The position numbers were made by a program, and so were the translations under genes. The notes under the pieces were generated by a model that saw only the letters and a program-made list of their open reading frames with translations, was not told where the DNA came from and did not search any database. Of a stretch of DNA of 64,000 bases, positions 1-11,262 are shown piece by piece; within the stretch, counting starts at the first letter, position 1; each line of letters opens with the position of its first letter. This DNA is from Zygnema cylindricum (lineage: Eukaryota > Streptophyta > Zygnematophyceae > Zygnematales > Zygnemataceae), in the NCBI GenBank assembly GCA_037447655.1, contig JBBHKE010000121.1, positions 124,001 through 188,000 of the forward strand, given 5' to 3'.

Positions 1-411
1 ATGGCGGCCGTTTACATTTCGAACGTGAAAGAGGTGAAGCGTGGGAGAGAAAATATTGAAGGTAGTACGCTATTGTTTGAAGGTACAAATTTGCGTACAT
101 AGGGTTATGAAACGAAACTTGAAAGTACGAAATTTTACATACGGTTTCAAGTGACGTATCATTCAAAACCGCGTACGAAATATGACTTCGTTTCGCGTTC
201 CATGTACAACTTGGATCGCCAAACACTTTCATTTGAATTGTAAGTGAATCGCGATTTTAATTAGACGCTCAAAATTGTACATTTTTGCGTACACTACGAT
301 TTATAATCGGTATATCGATACAAGTCGTTTGGAGCGCGCAAAAATTCAAATTTAAAATTGCAATTTTGTCGTCTCTTTTGACGTCGCCCACATTGACAAG
401 TTAGGCTTCAT

Positions 412-545
412 CGGCGACGGCGACGGCGTTAGCGACGCCTCATCGCCGACGCCATTTCGCGATCCTCGGCGACGGCGACGGTGCCATCGACGCCCCATCG
501 CCGATGCCATCTTGCAGTCCTCGGCGACGTCGTCGCCACGTCGCC
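412..545. repeat. GC-rich CGGCGA-type imprecise repeat
   Basis: A GC-rich stretch built from CGGCGACGG-like units lies in otherwise AT-rich DNA just downstream of the last recognised recombinase exon. The unit recurs many times with substitutions. It may hold part of the missing last exon, but no convincing reading was found. Confidence 0.5.
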
Positions 546-2703
546 AACGCCAACCCCTGCCGCCGTTGCGGGTTTGGCCACCTTACCCACACTAACCATT
601 CAATACGTTTATTAAAATTAAGTCGACATAACTATATTTTCCCTATTGTTTACTCTCTTTTACCACATTTTATTTATACCAACTTAAATCATTTTTTTTC
701 CTCATTTGAATTACTTACCTCTTTAACATCCTCAAGTGCGTTGTCGGCCCACAGAAATGTACGTCGAAGAAGGCAATCTGGGACTTCGACCCAATCTCGA
801 TGGAGAAGGTATGTGCTCTTATTATTCTCAATTCCCGCTTGAACAAGTAATACCTCTAGGGGAATGGAGGTGAGGTAGGAGAGGTACATGTGGGCGTTGA
901 CCCATCTCCCCAATCGCGCAATATGCGCTTCAGAAGCCCTGTTAACATTCAAGTTTTCTTACGTCAATACAAGGTTATAAACAAAAATTAACATATATAT
1001 AACCATTTTTTTAATCATTGTAATTGAATGGAAAACCAACATCATGGGAAATTCTCACCCCTTGCTTTCAGCTGCCCTGGCACCGGCGCCTCGCATTGCG
1101 TGTGTCTTTGAGTTGGAGACAATGCCGAGACTCAAAAACATTGCTTGAATTAAACGAAGGTGGGTGTGGTAATCCGTACTTTTTTCATCCTTCGACGACT
1201 TCGGGAATAAAAATAAGTCGTACCTATTCGTGCATCACAAATGTTAATAGAAAAATGAAGTTGTCAATGAAATCACGTTTACAAATACATATACAAATGC
1301 TAAGGCAAATTGAGTATACAAGTACATTAGATTGAGCATACCATGACTCTCTGGAAGAAAAATCCAAGCACCCCCAACCGGTCCCTCCTTTCATGTGAAA
1401 TAAGTATAGTAGCCACATAGAAATCCCTCCAACAGGACAAAGGTCCCAATCCCTATTTCGGATTACGCCAAAATGCTCCTTTCGGCCATTCTGCATTACA
1501 AATAACAACGCACAGTTAGCTGTTATAACCACAAAGCAATGAAATTATCTTAGGCATTTTTAACCAAGTAATAACACAAAGATAGATATACCTTATTAGT
1601 CTTGCCGTTCATGTCCAAAAAGCCGAGCATGTGACAAGACGTGGGACCCACACTATCCAATTCCATGTCAAATAAATCGCATAAGTTCACAGCTCGGGCA
1701 CTATTTCCCCTTCCTGCTGCAAAATGGGTTAAAAGGGTAATGCCACGGGCCAACATGTTCTCATGCACTAAATCCATCGTTGTACAATCTGCAAGCCATT
1801 TCCTACTCATTTCTTTAAGCTGCTTGCCATTATACCCGTCGCTAACAGCCCCCGACTGTCGATCCAAATAATCCCGTTTACACCTCACACCGGTCTGGCG
1901 AATCATTCCTTTCATAATATTTGATGTAAAAGGACCATTTCCGACGTCTTCGTATGTCATCCCTATAATATCGCATTGTGTTTTATGGAAAAACTTTAAT
2001 GCTTTCATCATGGCCTGTAAAAACCTTGTGCCTGCAAAGGACAAAATAAGAAATCAAATTCAAACCATATTTTCCCAATGTCAAATTTTCTTTATGCACA
2101 AAACTAATACTTCTGTTGCTTTTCTCTCTCTCTCCCACTCCCCCCACACCTTTTCATTCTCAAACTGTTTTAAATTTTATAACATTGTTTGGTTGTTCGC
2201 AAACACCAAGGCTAACGTACCTGTTTTCGATGCGACAAATAAAAAGCATCTACCGACTTTTGTTGAATAAGTATAGTCTCTAAGTAAGGCTCATCCAGGT
2301 GAGGCCCATACGTTCCCACATTCCTCCCTCCTATTTTTCGAAGGTAGTCCGGAGGAAAAACATTCCCTTTCTCAACTTGTAACTTCTCTTGCTCAGCCCA
2401 CCAATTATGTAGAATAACACACAAAACCAAATACAAACCCCAATCATTTTAAAACAAATGAAACATGTGAAAAATAACAAGACAAAATAAATAAACAACT
2501 ACCATTTTTTAGTTAAATGATCGTTCAATATTGCTTGAACCCAGTTAATCAATTACACTAATATTACAAGTTTGTCATGCACCTTCCACTGTCGCATGCG
2601 TCTCGTGTACTGAATGTGGGTTTCTTTTGATACTGTCTCTGTTTGACAAACTGCCTCCCGTCTAGATTCTTCTGTGGTCGGAGTAAAATCCATTGGTGAT
2701 TCC

Positions 2704-2708
2704 ACTAT
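2704..2708. repeat. Target site duplication ACTAT, left copy
   Basis: ACTAT lies directly before the TG of the left LTR and is repeated after the CA of the right LTR at 9087-9091. Removing the element and one copy restores an open frame in the recombinase exon. Confidence 0.93.
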
Positions 2709-3675
2709 TGTAACAGGATCTCCTACCTCTTAGAAAATCCCATTACTACAAACAATTCCAACCACACATTCCACACATTGGAAATTACACATCCACATTG
2801 GAAAACACTCACATAAGGATAAACTTTAATTGAATAGAAGCTTCTGTCCACATAACATTAGCTTGGTCTCTTGCCCTCGTGGCTCAACCCTTCAATTTAA
2901 AGTGTTTCCTCTACTCTCCACTCTTAATAATTCTATCTCTTAACTACTAAAACACTATTTAGTTAGTAAGAGATTTCAATGCAAAATGCCTTTTCTCCAA
3001 TTTGGTATTAATCGCTCAGGACCAAGATCAGCCGGAATTTCCACAAACTTTTCCAAAGGAAAAGATGTTTACTCTCCTCTTACACTTCACTATTTATCCA
3101 TCATCGCCCTGGACTCGCCAGGCCAGAGTCAACGCTCCGTTTTAACAGGCTTTTACCTGGGCCAATCATTGATCAGCAAAGACTCAGACTGACCAATGCA
3201 AAAACGTGCGAAATCTCTTACTAACTACTTAGCGCTTTACTAACCAATCAAACGTTACGTTTCACTACGTAACATTTACGTGCAAAATTGCGCGCCAAAC
3301 GAAACGCGACTTCGCACGAGCGTGCGTAACAAATTTCGCACGCGAAACTTCCTACGAAATTCCCTTAAGTGAAAGTGATGTTTCGTACTAAAATTTGTAC
3401 GAAACGAAGCACCGTGCATACTAAACGTTTCATTAGAACTTTATGAAACGTACGCGCGTAATTTCGGTACTAATTTGACCCTTAACCCGTTTCAATGATA
3501 CCCACTTGTTATTTAGACCCCACGCTGTCACCTAAATACACCCATCGCTATAACTTTTAAAATATAACTCCAAATAGCGTGATTCTTTCGCGGACGTCTA
3601 CCAATTTTAGTACTCTATAATTATAACACCTAAATACCCCTTTATAAACAAGTTCGATCCGCTATTACTGTTACA
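2709..3675 (-). repeat. Gypsy 3' LTR (967 bp)
   Basis: Begins TGTAACAGGA and ends CTGTTACA on the plus strand. It matches 8120-9086 in length and, by eye, in sequence at a constant offset of 5411. It is the 3' LTR because the element reads on the minus strand and the polypurine tract lies beside it. Confidence 0.95.
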
Positions 3676-3692
3676 TCATCCCCTCTTTATTT
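3676..3692 (-). promoter_or_regulatory. Gypsy polypurine tract
   Basis: Read on the minus strand, AAAGAGGGGATGA directly precedes the 3' LTR. This is the usual place for the plus-strand DNA primer in LTR elements. Confidence 0.85.
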
Positions 3693-3724
3693 TTAACTGA
3701 CCTCAGTTAAAACACCTTTAATTT

Positions 3725-5170
3725 TCAAGACGGGACTTCTATATTATTATCCCTCCAGTACCTCTGTAAAAACTCAGAATTTTTATCCTCTAAAGCCAAC
3801 TCATCCTCAGGCCTTCCTAGATAATGCACTTGCCAGAATATAGTATCACCGACCTTGAACCGTTGACCAACCCAATCTATTACCCATCTGTGAACTTCAG
3901 GTTCTATAATTATTGAGGGATCCAATTCCAATTCTCCTTCAGTTGGGCGAAGATTTACTGGTTTCAATTGGCTGATGTGTATCACTGGATGAATCTTTGT
4001 TGAAGGCGGCAAGTCCAATTTGGCAGCAACTGACGATATCATCTCGGTTACAGTAAATGGTCCAATGTACTTAGGAGCAAATTTTCCCATAGGATCCGAT
4101 TGTCCCTCGATCTTGCACCTGTAATGAGTTGTAGAAAGCCAAACCTTGTCGCCTAGACCTTTGTCAGAAGCATCTGTAGTGATCAGAACTTCAAATTCTC
4201 CAGCAGGGTCAGGATACACCAGTGTAGGGGCAGAAGTCAACTTCCCTTTTAGTTCCTTGAATGCTCTCTCTTGATCAGCTCCCCACACAAACGTCTCATT
4301 TTCCCGAAGTAAATCCGTCAAAGGTGCGGCAATCATACTGAAGTTCTTTATAAATTTTCTGTAGTAAGTGGCCAATCCCAAAAATTATCTAACTTCCGTG
4401 ACATTAGTAGGTTGCTTCCAATTTTGGATTGCAGTGATTTTGGATGGATCTGTTTTAACACCTTCCCCACTAACTATATGTCCCAAAAATAATTGTTCAC
4501 TTTTCAGAAAGCTAGATTTTGACAATTTTTCATATAATTTTCTTTCTTTTAACCTTTCTAACACTTTTCTTAAATGAATTACATGTTGTTCTCTAGATTC
4601 ACTGTAAATTAGAATATCATCAATAAACACCTGAACAAACTCATCTATGTAATCCGAAAAAGTTTGGTTCACTAATCTTTGGTATATAGGCGGAGCATTC
4701 GTTAAGCCGAATGGCATCACTATCCATTCAAAATGACCCACCCTAGTTCTGAAAGCAGTTTTAACAACATCCTCAATTCTAATTGGCACCTGATTAAAGC
4801 CACTACGCAGGTCAATCAACGAAAATACTTTAGCACCTTTTAAACGATCTATCAAATCAGAAATTAAAGGTAACGGATACTTATCCTTCACCGTAATCTT
4901 GTTCAGACTACGATAATCGACACACATTCTCAACGTTCCGTCCTTTTTTTTGACGAAAACAACTGGTGCTCCGTACGGTGATTTGCTGGGTTGAATATGT
5001 CCTTTCTCTAGGAGTTCTTTGATCTGTTTCTTTAACTCCTCTTGCTTAAAGAAACTGTGTTTATAAATTCCTGTGACAGGAGGATTACATCCAGGTTCAA
5101 GGTTAATAACATGTTCTACATCTCGGGAAGGTGGCCTTCCCGAGGGTAAATCACTTGGGAAAACATCTTG
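3725..5170 (-). pseudogene. Gypsy pol: reverse transcriptase, RNase H start, integrase tail and chromodomain-like end
   Basis: The reverse transcriptase reads on the minus strand from about 5170, upstream of the Met at 4933, and includes [37 protein letters not shown] and the catalytic [10 protein letters not shown]. An in-frame TAA at 4385-4387 separates it from the next segment (4381-3725), which starts YYRKFI and enters RNase H at TTDASDKGLG. Near 4150 the sequence jumps in frame to DKVWLSTTHY, the C-terminal part of integrase, and ends in a chromodomain-like YLGRPEDE segment. The rest of RNase H and the whole integrase core are missing. A second in-frame TAA lies at 5174-5176. The protein is not functional as written. 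Confidence 0.9.
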
Positions 5171-5285
5171 AAATTAAAAAATCAAATCCTTAACAACAAC
5201 ATCAGATGTATTAATGTCAGTTACAAAATCAGATTTTAGTTTTTCGAAAGTTTTAGTGGTGTCAGATTTAGGGATGACATCAATG

Positions 5286-5972
5286 TTAGTGTTCTCTCCC
5301 CCCCCTTTCATCAGTAACTGCCTCAATTACTAATAACAAGAAAGCATGATTCGTTTTATCTTTTAAGTGTTTTTTAAATTGTTTAGCAGATATCAAACCT
5401 TCTACTCCCAATCTGGTTTTGTTATTTATATGATTCCTATGCAATTTCTTAGGAGATAATGCTTGCAAAACCTTCCAACCGTTTTCAGACTTCACTTTTA
5501 AGGTGTTAATTTCCCAATTAATTTGAGGATTATGTTCTGTTAACCAAGGCTTTCCTAGAATTAGTTCTTCACTTCCCAAATTCATTATTTCACACACAAC
5601 TTTCATTTTATGACCTTGGATATGAACTTCTATTGTGTCAGTTTGTAAGTCTAATGTGGACTTATTACCATTTGCCACTTGAACATGTAAAGGCTTTTCC
5701 CTTATGATTGTAGGAATTTTATTTTCCTTTACAAACATATGGGAAATAAAATTATGTGTGGCACCTGAATCAACCATTACTTTCAACGGTTTTCCTTCCA
5801 CTAATGACTCAAATCTAATCAAACTGTGTCTGGTGTCATCATTACTTAACTGTCCTAACATAGGTCTGTTGTTGAGAATTTCATCAAAAGGATTCTTTAA
5901 ACTATGCAGTGTAGTGAGAATCATAATAAATTCAGCTATCCTAACTTTTCCATTCATTAATTTGCCCTCCAA
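5286..5972 (-). CDS. Gypsy protease segment of pol
   Basis: Aspartic retropepsin with the active-site motif VMVDSGATHNFIS (Asp-Ser-Gly) around residues 66-78 and a later LILGKPWL flap and helix region. The open frame is 228 codons and lies in the -1 frame relative to gag, overlapping its end. That may be programmed frameshifting or a mutation; no textbook slippery heptamer was recognised. It runs into a stop after a run of eight C on the plus strand (5298-5305). One base fewer there would keep the frame open towards reverse transcriptase, so this is probably a homopolymer frameshift. Confidence 0.85.
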   Translation of the reverse strand: MEGKLMNGKVRIAEFIMILTTLHSLKNPFDEILNNRPMLGQLSNDDTRHSLIRFESLVEGKPLKVMVDSGATHNFISHMFVKENKIPTIIREKPLHVQVANGNKSTLDLQTDTIEVHIQGHKMKVVCEIMNLGSEELILGKPWLTEHNPQINWEINTLKVKSENGWKVLQALSPKKLHRNHINNKTRLGVEGLISAKQFKKHLKDKTNHAFLLLVIEAVTDERGGREH

Positions 5973-6022
5973 AGTTAACTCTTTAACTTCTGGATCCGGT
6001 TGACTAAACTGAGGACTTTTAG

Positions 6023-7345
6023 TTAGTCCTTTTCGTTTCCCACCTCCTGGGCTTCCTGCTCAGCTAGATATAATGCAATATCCTCTTGGAGACCTTCATT
6101 TACATCGACTGTTTTGAGAGAACCTTTATCTGTACAGTCTTTAGCGTAATGATCTGGACCTCCACATTTGAAACAAGTGACTTTCTTTTTGGGTTTTGTG
6201 CACTCTCTACTAAAATGTCCCTCCTCTCCACAGTTATAACAGTTAATCTTTTTCAATTGTGCACACTCAAATGCTCTATGACCCCTTTTCTGACAAATAG
6301 TGCATGTGGGGATGGTAAGGTTAGGCTTCTGAGCATTAATGTTCGGTTTAGGACTTTTAATGTACCCCCCTCTATTGTTAAATTTATTTCCTGCATTAAC
6401 ACTATGTCCACCCCTTTGATTTCCCCTGAAGATATTTTGCCTATTCACCAGACCAGCATTCAAACCCTCTTCAACAAATTCCTCCTCATCCCACTGTGAT
6501 ACTTCATTTAAATTACCCCTGAGTGATCGAGTTTCCCGATTATACCCCAACTGATCCTCTAATTCCAATGACTTATCTTGTAATTCGTTCAAATTATTAA
6601 ATTTTTGATGTTTTAGTTCTGATTTCAGTATACGATTCAAATAGTTCAAGAAATGCAATTTAGCCATTTCATCAGTCAAACCTATGACATGAATACTAGA
6701 TGAGTCAAATTCCACAATATAATCCTTCACAGATCCAGTCTGCTTACAATTCAGCCACTTTTTTTCCCACCTGGATTTAAAAGTGACAGACAAGAAACGC
6801 GATTTGATCGCGGTTTTAAAAGTTTCCCAATCAGCATTATCAGGAATCAATTTAGACCTTCTCTGAGTATAATACCAAATCTGAGCATCGCCTTTCAGAC
6901 AGTTAACAGCAAAAGAAGTGTAATCATCACGATCGCAATTTCTAGACTCCAAATAATATTCCATATGAAAAATCCAAGCATCCAACTCATCAATCCTCTT
7001 ACCATCAAACGATGGTGCCTCACTAATAGACAATTTCAGATCCCTTATCTTCTTAGGTCTATCATGATCATCCTCCCTAAAACTGGCATTCCTTTTACTA
7101 CTCTCACCCTTTTGGTCATTCATATCATTCTTGGTCTGAATTAAGTTAATAAGTTCATCTAATTTCTCATTTGAAACATTTCCATTTTCTTTGACAACTT
7201 TTAATTCACTTTTCAATTCGGAAATGGTTTCATCCACAGCGGTAGCATGATTATTAAATCTTTTGACCAATTTCACAGTTCGCTTCTTCAACACATTCAA
7301 AGCATTCTCCATTTCACGTTTCCATGCAGAATTTGCCATTATCAC
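6023..7345 (-). CDS. Gypsy gag
   Basis: 440 codons. The N-terminus is coiled-coil-like. A retrotransposon gag core (SFDGKRIDELDAWIFHMEYY through FKSRF) is followed by a Gly/Asn-rich linker and three CCHC zinc knuckles: CTICQKRGHRAFEC, CYNCGEEGHFSREC and CFKCGGPDHYAKDC. Gag forms the virus-like particle and the knuckles bind element RNA. The frame is intact, unlike pol. Chromoviral gag usually has one knuckle, so three is on the high side. Confidence 0.92.
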   Translation of the reverse strand: MIMANSAWKREMENALNVLKKRTVKLVKRFNNHATAVDETISELKSELKVVKENGNVSNEKLDELINLIQTKNDMNDQKGESSKRNASFREDDHDRPKKIRDLKLSISEAPSFDGKRIDELDAWIFHMEYYLESRNCDRDDYTSFAVNCLKGDAQIWYYTQRRSKLIPDNADWETFKTAIKSRFLSVTFKSRWEKKWLNCKQTGSVKDYIVEFDSSSIHVIGLTDEMAKLHFLNYLNRILKSELKHQKFNNLNELQDKSLELEDQLGYNRETRSLRGNLNEVSQWDEEEFVEEGLNAGLVNRQNIFRGNQRGGHSVNAGNKFNNRGGYIKSPKPNINAQKPNLTIPTCTICQKRGHRAFECAQLKKINCYNCGEEGHFSRECTKPKKKVTCFKCGGPDHYAKDCTDKGSLKTVDVNEGLQEDIALYLAEQEAQEVGNEKD

Positions 7346-8100
7346 ACAATTAAATCAAGCAAAAGGAAAGATAGAGTATAATTTCCCAAAGAAATTTGAT
7401 GCAGATTTGAAGTCCTTAGATTGCTCCAATCCAAAACTTCTTCTCCTTGACAAATACTTTGAAAAGATCAAGATTTGAGAAATTAAAAAGACATTGACAA
7501 TAAGTTAGTACAAATTCAAATTTTCAATTTCCCAACATTGAAACAGAAATCTAAGAATTTCCCCACCAATTTTGCAATAGCAAAAATTGAAAGCTATCAA
7601 AGGTAAGATTTAACCATAAATTTTGCAACAGCAAAATTGAAATCAATCAAAGGTAACAATTTAGGGTTTGAAAAGTTTTGAGTCATTTCTGGACTCCTTT
7701 GCTCTTGAAGAAGTAAAGTACTCCACTTTCCTCCTCCACCATCAGCAAATTCCCCATTTCCCACTACATCAGGATCTTTTATTCTATAATCCTCACATCC
7801 TCACCCTTCATGGCTTCAAGCCCTCCCTCTACACATGAATCATTGCTAGGAGAAGGCAAGTTTGTTTGGCCTCTAGGTAATTGGAGTGAGCTTCAGCGGT
7901 GGCTACACTGCCCACCCCGCCTTAGTCCTTAGGACCTAAGCACGCCCCACATCTAACCAGCGGCCGCTGGCAGTGTGGTCACTTAGTTTCCCTCCAATCC
8001 CCTACCACTTCACATTGTGGTTCCACCGACACAGGTCAGAGCACCCTCACCGGTCACGGCAATCGATTTTCGGGTGAGCAAACTTCTCCCTGGTTTCTAA
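7346..8100 (-). other. Gypsy untranslated leader
   Basis: About 750 bases between primer binding site and gag start, with no open frame of note. It should hold packaging and dimerisation signals, but none was recognised. Confidence 0.6.
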
Positions 8101-8117
8101 CCAAAGCTCCGATACCA
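8101..8117 (-). promoter_or_regulatory. Gypsy primer binding site, tRNA-iMet type
   Basis: Minus strand reads TGGTATCGGAGCTTTGG two bases inside the 5' LTR. The first 12 bases match the usual plant initiator-Met tRNA site (TGGTATCAGAGC) with one mismatch. Confidence 0.85.
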
Positions 8118-8119
8118 TA

Positions 8120-9086
8120 TGTAACAGGATCTCCTACCTCTTAGAAAATCCCATTACTACAAACAATTCCAACCACACATTCCACACATTGGAAATTACA
8201 CATCCACATTGGAAAACACTCACATAAGGATAAACTTTAATTGAATAGAAGCTTCTGTCCACATAACATTAGCTTGGTCTCTTGCCCTCGTGGCTCAACC
8301 CTTCAATTTAAAGTGTTTCCTCTACTCTCCACTCTTAATAATTCTATCTCTTAACTACTAAAACACTATTTAGTTAGTAAGAGATTTCAATGCAAAATGC
8401 CTTTTCTCCAATTTGGTATTAATCGCTCAGGACCAAGATCAGCCGGAATTTCCACAAACTTTTCCAAAGGAAAAGATGTTTACTCTCCTCTTACACTTCA
8501 CTATTTATCCATCATCGCCCTGGACTCGCCAGGCCAGAGTCAACGCTCCGTTTTAACAGGCTTTTACCTGGGCCAATCATTGATCAGCAAAGACTCAGAC
8601 TGACCAATGCAAAAACGTGCGAAATCTCTTACTAACTACTTAGCGCTTTACTAACCAATCAAACGTTACGTTTCACTACGTAACATTTACGTGCAAAATT
8701 GCGCGCCAAACGAAACGCGACTTCGCACGAGCGTGCGTAACAAATTTCGCACGCGAAACTTCCTACGAAATTCCCTTAAGTGAAAGTGATGTTTCGTACT
8801 AAAATTTGTACGAAACGAAGCACCGTGCATACTAAACGTTTCATTAGAACTTTATGAAACGTACGCGCGTAATTTCGGTACTAATTTGACCCTTAACCCG
8901 TTTCAATGATACCCACTTGTTATTTAGACCCCACGCTGTCACCTAAATACACCCATCGCTATAACTTTTAAAATATAACTCCAAATAGCGTGATTCTTTC
9001 GCGGACGTCTACCAATTTTAGTACTCTATAATTATAACACCTAAATACCCCTTTATAAACAAGTTCGATCCGCTATTACTGTTACA
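8120..9086 (-). repeat. Gypsy 5' LTR (967 bp)
   Basis: Partner of 2709-3675. The primer binding site lies just inside it, so this is the 5' LTR and carries the element promoter. The 68-codon open frame inside it occurs identically in both LTRs and is not a gene. Confidence 0.95.
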
Positions 9087-9091
9087 ACTAT
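9087..9091. repeat. Target site duplication ACTAT, right copy
   Basis: Partner of the copy at 2704-2708. The five bases encode part of an Arg-Ile-Val stretch in exon 1 of the interrupted gene. Confidence 0.93.
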
Positions 9092-9304
9092 TCTCTTCTT
9101 CGTGCGCCTATTATCGTCTTCGTCAACGGCTTCGCCATCGTCATAACCTGACAAAACTCCTTCACGCCCATTTCTCCTCCTACGCACTGAAGTACCAACG
9201 TTTCCACAATTTGTATTGGCTCTTAGGCCACTTAGACGTTCAACACGTTTTGATCCGGCCTTACGTCTTTGAGCCTTATTCGCCAAAGTTTCCATAAAAC
9301 AGCC

Positions 9305-9907
<603 letters not shown>

Positions 9908-10885
9908 TAGTGTTGTGTATCGGCATGGTTTTGCCGATAATCGATATGTTCTTTTTTTTTGGCTTGCCGATAATCGATATATTGGTACTATACATCGACA
10001 CCGGTGTTATCGCCGATAAAAAACCGATAATATCGGTTATTTATCGGCGATAACACCTTTATCGCGATAACAGGTGTTTTAGCCACTGGTGCCTATAACT
10101 ATCGACGATAATTATACGGTTCAAACCTTACAATTATAAGGTTTATCCCGTCGTACTAATCCGCCATTATTCCATTCACAGAGTACGGAACAGATTGTTA
10201 CATGTGGCATACCAAGCTATATATAATGAATAATATAATACAGTATATTACAAATTACTATTATATAGCGTACTATATTATTACCACTTGACAGAGGTCG
10301 CAAACGGTTAACCGAAACCGTAACCGACGGTTAGCCGACCGCCCGCGTCGGATCCGAAACGGATTCGGTTGAAAAATCTGGGGGGTCGGGCGGATTCGGG
10401 CGGGTGATTCACGAAAAAAAAAATCGGTTACGGTTGGGTAAGAAAAAAAACGAAAAAAATTGAAGGTTTTGTACTGTCCATACTATCCAACATTATTGTA
10501 CTTTGTACTCTTAGTATCGTGGAAGGTATAAGGGAGATGTACCACTAATTTTGTACTTATTCGGGTACGGTCAGGTACGGGTAGTCGCGAGAAATCGAGT
10601 TTCGGTTAACTTTTTTTTTCGTGAACGCGTTTGGGTTAACGGTTAACAATTTTGGAGCGTGACATAACCCAGTCGGGCGTCGGGTACTCAGATTTTGAAA
10701 AAAAAAAGCGGTCGGTTTCGGTTATCTAAAATTTTGACTTTTGCGACCTCCGCCACTTGACACTTGTCGCCGATAAGGAATTTGTTGGTCTCGGAGCGAT
10801 ATATCGGGACCTTTGACCGTTCGATAACCGATAACTATCGGTATCGGTGTTATCGCAATAAATTTCTTGCCGATACACAACACTA
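9908..10885. mobile_element. Non-autonomous hAT-type element, copy 1
   Basis: Terminal inverted repeats TAGTGTTGTGTATCGGC and the reverse complement GCCGATACACAACACTA. An exact 8-bp target duplication CTATTTGT lies at 9900-9907 and 10886-10893. An 8-bp duplication is the hAT hallmark. The interior is rich in CGATA/TATCG words and has no transposase frame. The same family occurs at 24024-24924 and 61236-61674. It carries a nested insertion at 10292-10752. Confidence 0.88.
10292..10752. mobile_element. Nested hAT-type element inside copy 1
   Basis: Inverted repeats CAGAGGTCGCAAA and TTTGCGACCTCCG bound 461 bp. The 8-bp duplication CCACTTGA is exact at 10284-10291 and 10753-10760. The interior has CGGTTAACC-type words and no coding capacity. 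The CAGAGGTC terminus is a common hAT form but differs from the host element, so a second family is present. Confidence 0.87.
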
Positions 10886-10957
10886 CTATTTGTCCCTTCA
10901 TGTTTTCTTGTGTCCCATCTTCGTAGCCGTTGCATGCCCAACAAAAATGTCCGTACC

Positions 10958-11262
10958 ATAGTTCAAAAGTAGGCGTTTTTATGGTTGGCCTTTGGTCGGC
11001 GCCTTTATCGTAAGTTGTGTTATGGGCTTTTCATGTGATCTTCTTAGATCGCTACTTTGATCAGCGACCGTCCGATCGTCCGAATCTGACGATGTAAATA
11101 ATTTTTTTTGGTCCAAATGCTTTAATTGGTCTAATTTTTGGTCAGAATGTTTTAATTGGTCCGAATAGGTCCGAATACAATATGGGTCTTAAGGCCATAT
11201 TGTATGTTTTGCGCACAATAGGCATATTCTATGGGCCTACTTTCACCTACTTTTGAACTATG
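10958..11262. mobile_element. Small inverted-repeat element (ATAGTTCAAAAGTAGG family), copy 1
   Basis: Ends ATAGTTCAAAAGTAGG and CCTACTTTTGAACTATG are inverted repeats. GTCCGTACC is duplicated exactly at 10949-10957 and 11263-11271. A 9-bp duplication fits Mutator-like elements. No coding sequence. Relatives lie at 19894-20575 and near 28095-28308. Confidence 0.82.

Larger units (their letters stand above)
2709..9086 (-). mobile_element. Ty3/gypsy (chromovirus-type) LTR retrotransposon, internally deleted
   Basis: Two 967-bp direct repeats (2709-3675 and 8120-9086) begin TGTAACAGGA and end CTGTTACA. ACTAT flanks the element on both sides (2704-2708 and 9087-9091), a 5-bp target duplication. 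Coding is on the minus strand: gag, protease, reverse transcriptase, then a short RNase H start fused to the tail of integrase and a chromodomain-like end. A primer binding site and a polypurine tract are present. The LTRs look identical by eye, which means recent insertion, yet pol is broken by a frame change, two in-frame stops and a large deletion. This copy cannot be autonomous. It lies inside exon 1 of the recombinase gene. Confidence 0.95.
719..9295 (-). pseudogene. Crypton/NDC10-like tyrosine recombinase gene, exon 1 split by a gypsy element
   Basis: Exons in coding order: 9295-9092 plus one copy of the ACTAT duplication plus 2703-2583, then 2391-2221, 2014-1592, 1490-1342, 1178-1059 and 938-719. 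All junctions are GT-AG and the phases agree, giving about 471 codons. A last exon below 719 was not found. Visible motifs include a box-I-like arginine region (LTHFAAGRGNSARAVNLCDL), a GKTNK lysine segment, RDWDLCPVGG, an HxxR motif (KTHAMRGAGARAAE), then AHIARLGRW and a candidate nucleophile tyrosine in MYLSYLTSIP. Spacing resembles the NDC10 domain II/Crypton tyrosine recombinase family, which cuts and rejoins DNA through a covalent tyrosine link. The N-terminal exon is basic and Arg/Lys-rich. Without the retrotransposon the frame is open across exon 1, so the gene was probably intact until recently. Whether it is a mobile element gene or a domesticated host gene cannot be told here; no element ends were recognised. 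Confidence 0.72.

Noticed and set aside
2512-2547. Possible small exon ILNDHLTKKW between recombinase exons 1 and 2
   Set aside because: At 31 nt it would break frame. Joining exon 1 (2583) directly to 2391 keeps phase.
2986-3192. 68-codon open frame, repeated at 8397-8603
   Set aside because: It lies inside both LTRs of the gypsy element and shows no gene features.
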